Below, piece by piece: positions 4,960 to 6,902 of a DNA stretch of 6,902 bases. Source of the DNA: an uncultured bacterium. GTDB lineage: Bacteria; Bacillota; Clostridia; Lachnospirales; Lachnospiraceae. How positions within the stretch are numbered: the stretch's first letter is position 1; each line of letters starts with the position of its first letter. The DNA is taken from NCBI GenBank assembly GCA_945871045.1, contig CAMBUC010000115.1:1-6902 (forward strand), given 5' to 3'. The notes under the pieces are model-generated. The model was not told the DNA's origin and ran no database searches. It saw nothing but the letters and a program-made list of their open reading frames with translations. Made by a program: the position numbers and the translations under genes.

Positions 4960-6627
4960 TTATTTCGCCTGCATCGCCAATTTTTTCATTTCACGGGCAC
5001 TCTCAAGCACCGTTTCGGTGATAGCCACGCCGCCCAGCATACGCCCCAACTCTGCCACGCTTGCTTCTTCCTCCAGAAGGGTCAGATTCGTCACTGTTGC
5101 AGCATCGATCACCTGCTTTTCAATAAAGAAATGTGCGTCTGCCATCGCCGCGATCTGAGGCAGATGTGTGATACAGATCACCTGATGATTTTTCGCGATG
5201 GTATGAAGTTTTTCAGAAACCATCTGAGCCGTGCGGCCACTGATTCCGGTATCGATCTCATCAAAGATCAACGTATCGATCTCGTCGTTTTCTGCAAGGA
5301 CCGATTTCAATGCCAACATGATACGGGAAAGTTCTCCGCCGGATGCAATATCCTTCAGGGCACGAAGAGGTTCCCCGGGATTCGTGGAGATCAGAAACTC
5401 CATGGCATCCGATCCATTGGCGCTGTAATGTCCGGTCTCACAAAACTGCAGATCAAACTGCACATCTAAAAAATTCAGATCCTTCAGCGCATGTAACATC
5501 TTTTCCCGGAGCATCGCTGCCGCCTGCTTTCGAAGCGTACGGATCTGCTCGCAAAGTTTTGCTACCTGTTGTTCTGCCTGTTCATATTGTTCGCGTAATT
5601 TTTTTTCATATGCATCAAAATTTTTCAGTTGCTCGATCCGTGCCTGCTTTTCTTCACAGGCTTCAAGAATCGCTTCTATAGTCTGTCCGTATTTGGATTT
5701 TAAACGGTTCAGTTCATCTAATCTGCTTTCCACCTGAGCAAACCGTTCTCCATCAAACTGGGCACGATCCATATAACCGGTCAGATCCCGATGAAAATCT
5801 GTCAGAAGATCTTCGATCTGCGCCAGCTGATCGGATAAACCTTCCAGTTCGCCGTCATAGGCACTGACGGAAGCCAGTTCACGGACACCTCTTCCGATCA
5901 TGGAAGAAGCACCGTTTTCACCTGTCGCCTGCTCTACGACCCCAAGCGCTTCCAAAATCTTCTTACTGTTGATCATACGGCGGTATTCCGCCTCAAGATC
6001 TTCATCCTCATGAGGCGTCAGTTTTGCAGCCAAGATCTCGGAAACTTCAAATTCGAGAAATGACAGTTCCCTTGCCTGTTCCTCTTTATCCGTACACTGC
6101 TCTTCCAACTGTTTTTTGCATGACATGTAGGCTTTGTAAGCCCCTGCCAGGGTATGCTTCTTTTCTTCTAATTCTGCACCTGCATAATCATCCAGATATT
6201 CCAGATGTTTGGAAGCATGCAGAAGGGATTGATGTTCGTGCTGTCCATGAATGTCGATCAGACATCCTGCTGCTGCTTTTAATCGTGATACCGGAACGCT
6301 CTCTCCGTTGATCTTTGCCACACTTCTGCCACCGGTGATCTTTCGCGATAAGATCACCGACCGGTCCTCCGGTTCGATCTCTAACTCACACAGTTGAGCC
6401 ATCACCGCATCCGAAAGATCCGTAAAGACCAATTCCACGAAACCTGCCTCATCCTTTTCCCGCAGCATGTTTTTATCCACCTTTTCGCCCAAAGCAAAAC
6501 TGATGGAATCAATAATGATTGATTTTCCGGCGCCGGTCTCTCCGGTGAGGATATTTAAACCACCCTGTAGTTCCACCTCCACCTCTTCGATCAGTGCCAG
6601 ATTTTTTACATAAAGCCTTTGCAGCAT
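4960..6627 (-). CDS. recN: DNA repair protein RecN
   Basis: A cytoplasmic SMC-like ATPase that acts early in repair of double-strand breaks and tethers DNA ends for recombination. At 555 residues it matches the family length and looks intact. The N-terminal head has Walker A GETGAGKS (29-36) and the Q-loop region IDIHGQHEHQSL (124-135). The central part (about 150-380) is rich in Glu, Gln, Lys and Leu, as expected for the two coiled-coil arms. The C-terminal head has the ABC signature IASGGELSR (427-435), Walker B TLIFDEID (452-459), D-loop DTGISG (459-464) and the switch His488 in ITHLPQIAAMAD. AAAGGAAG (6634-6641) precedes the ATG. It starts 31 bp after argR, almost certainly in the same transcript, and ends at the terminator at 4893-4927. 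Confidence 0.98.
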   Translation of the reverse strand: MLQRLYVKNLALIEEVEVELQGGLNILTGETGAGKSIIIDSISFALGEKVDKNMLREKDEAGFVELVFTDLSDAVMAQLCELEIEPEDRSVILSRKITGGRSVAKINGESVPVSRLKAAAGCLIDIHGQHEHQSLLHASKHLEYLDDYAGAELEEKKHTLAGAYKAYMSCKKQLEEQCTDKEEQARELSFLEFEVSEILAAKLTPHEDEDLEAEYRRMINSKKILEALGVVEQATGENGASSMIGRGVRELASVSAYDGELEGLSDQLAQIEDLLTDFHRDLTGYMDRAQFDGERFAQVESRLDELNRLKSKYGQTIEAILEACEEKQARIEQLKNFDAYEKKLREQYEQAEQQVAKLCEQIRTLRKQAAAMLREKMLHALKDLNFLDVQFDLQFCETGHYSANGSDAMEFLISTNPGEPLRALKDIASGGELSRIMLALKSVLAENDEIDTLIFDEIDTGISGRTAQMVSEKLHTIAKNHQVICITHLPQIAAMADAHFFIEKQVIDAATVTNLTLLEEEASVAELGRMLGGVAITETVLESAREMKKLAMQAK

Positions 6628-6633
6628 ATATTA

Positions 6634-6641
6634 CTTCCTTT
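6634..6641 (-). promoter_or_regulatory. recN ribosome binding site
   Basis: AAAGGAAG on the minus strand, about 6-7 nt before the ATG at 6627. It is weaker than the AGGAGG sites of the other genes here. It lies in the 31-bp argR-recN gap, which leaves little room for a promoter. Confidence 0.75.
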
Positions 6642-6658
6642 GTTTATTTATGAAATGA

Positions 6659-6902
6659 TCATTCTGTTGCCATTTTATTCAGGCGTGTCAGGAGGCTTTG
6701 GGCTTCTGCGCTGGTGCGCACCGCACACATGATTGTATCATCTCCGGCAATACTTCCGACGATCTCATCGCACTGCATATTATCAAGCGCGGCTGCCACT
6801 GCCATGGCCATGCCGGAAACCGTTTTGATCACAAGCATATTCTGTGCCGTATCGGCCGAACGAAATCCCTCTTTAAACACGCGCACATACTTTCCGTTCA
6901 TA
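6659..6902 (-). CDS. argR: Arginine repressor ArgR, C-terminal part (gene cut by window edge)
   Basis: Arginine-dependent transcriptional regulator of arginine biosynthesis and catabolism (AhrC in Bacillus). Only the last ~80 of about 150 residues are in the window; the N-terminal winged-helix DNA-binding domain lies beyond position 6902. What remains is the arginine-binding, hexamer-forming domain. It includes QNMLVIKTVSGMAMAVAAALD (residues 20-40 of the fragment) and VGSIAGDDTIMCAVRT (48-63), where the GDDT aspartates (54, 55) belong to the arginine-binding site. The ATG at 6901 is therefore probably an internal methionine. The argR-recN order is conserved in many Firmicutes. Confidence 0.95.
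   Translation of the reverse strand, partial: MNGKYVRVFKEGFRSADTAQNMLVIKTVSGMAMAVAAALDNMQCDEIVGSIAGDDTIMCAVRTSAEAQSLLTRLNKMATE

Overview
The window looks like chromosomal core sequence from an endospore-forming, anaerobic Firmicute of class Clostridia, most likely Lachnospiraceae. Four things point there: the gene order argR-recN-spoIVB-spo0A on one strand, which is typical of spore formers; strong AGGAGG-type ribosome binding sites; moderate G+C; and a DUF5688-type protein, a family I associate mainly with gut Lachnospiraceae. The family call rests on recognition by eye, not on a search.

Layout, left to right. Positions 1-216 (+) hold the 3' end of an unrecognised gene whose stop codon lies inside a hairpin with an A tract on one side and a T tract on the other (198-229). 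The 171-bp gap that follows holds a weak promoter candidate and the RBS of a 301-residue DUF5688-like protein (388-1293, +). Its last codons overlap by 12 bp the end of a convergent glgA (glycogen synthase, 1282-2730, -). All remaining genes are on the minus strand. Read in the direction of transcription they are argR (3' part only, 6659-6902), recN (4960-6627), an intrinsic terminator, a 33-nt perfect inverted repeat, spoIVB (3701-4783), spo0A (2825-3619) and glgA.

How they fit together. ArgR (arginine repressor) and RecN (SMC-like double-strand-break repair ATPase) appear co-transcribed and end at the hairpin at 4893-4927. SpoIVB (forespore signalling serine peptidase) and Spo0A (master sporulation response regulator) form the sporulation pair. 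Spo0A has a perfect TATAAT -10 box, with a -35-like box 21 bp upstream and TCTGTC repeats one helical turn apart. This resembles the long-spacer, Spo0A-dependent promoters known in Bacillus. glgA follows spo0A after a 94-bp leader that can fold into a long imperfect hairpin. Because storage polysaccharide (granulose) and sporulation are linked in clostridia, the spo0A-glgA neighbourhood is the most suggestive arrangement here.

I found no mobile elements, CRISPR arrays, tRNA or rRNA genes, and no clearly novel system. The points worth following up are regulatory: the spo0A promoter, the glgA leader, the recN-spoIVB palindrome and the convergent overlap with possible antisense read-through, together with the uncharacterised DUF5688-like protein.
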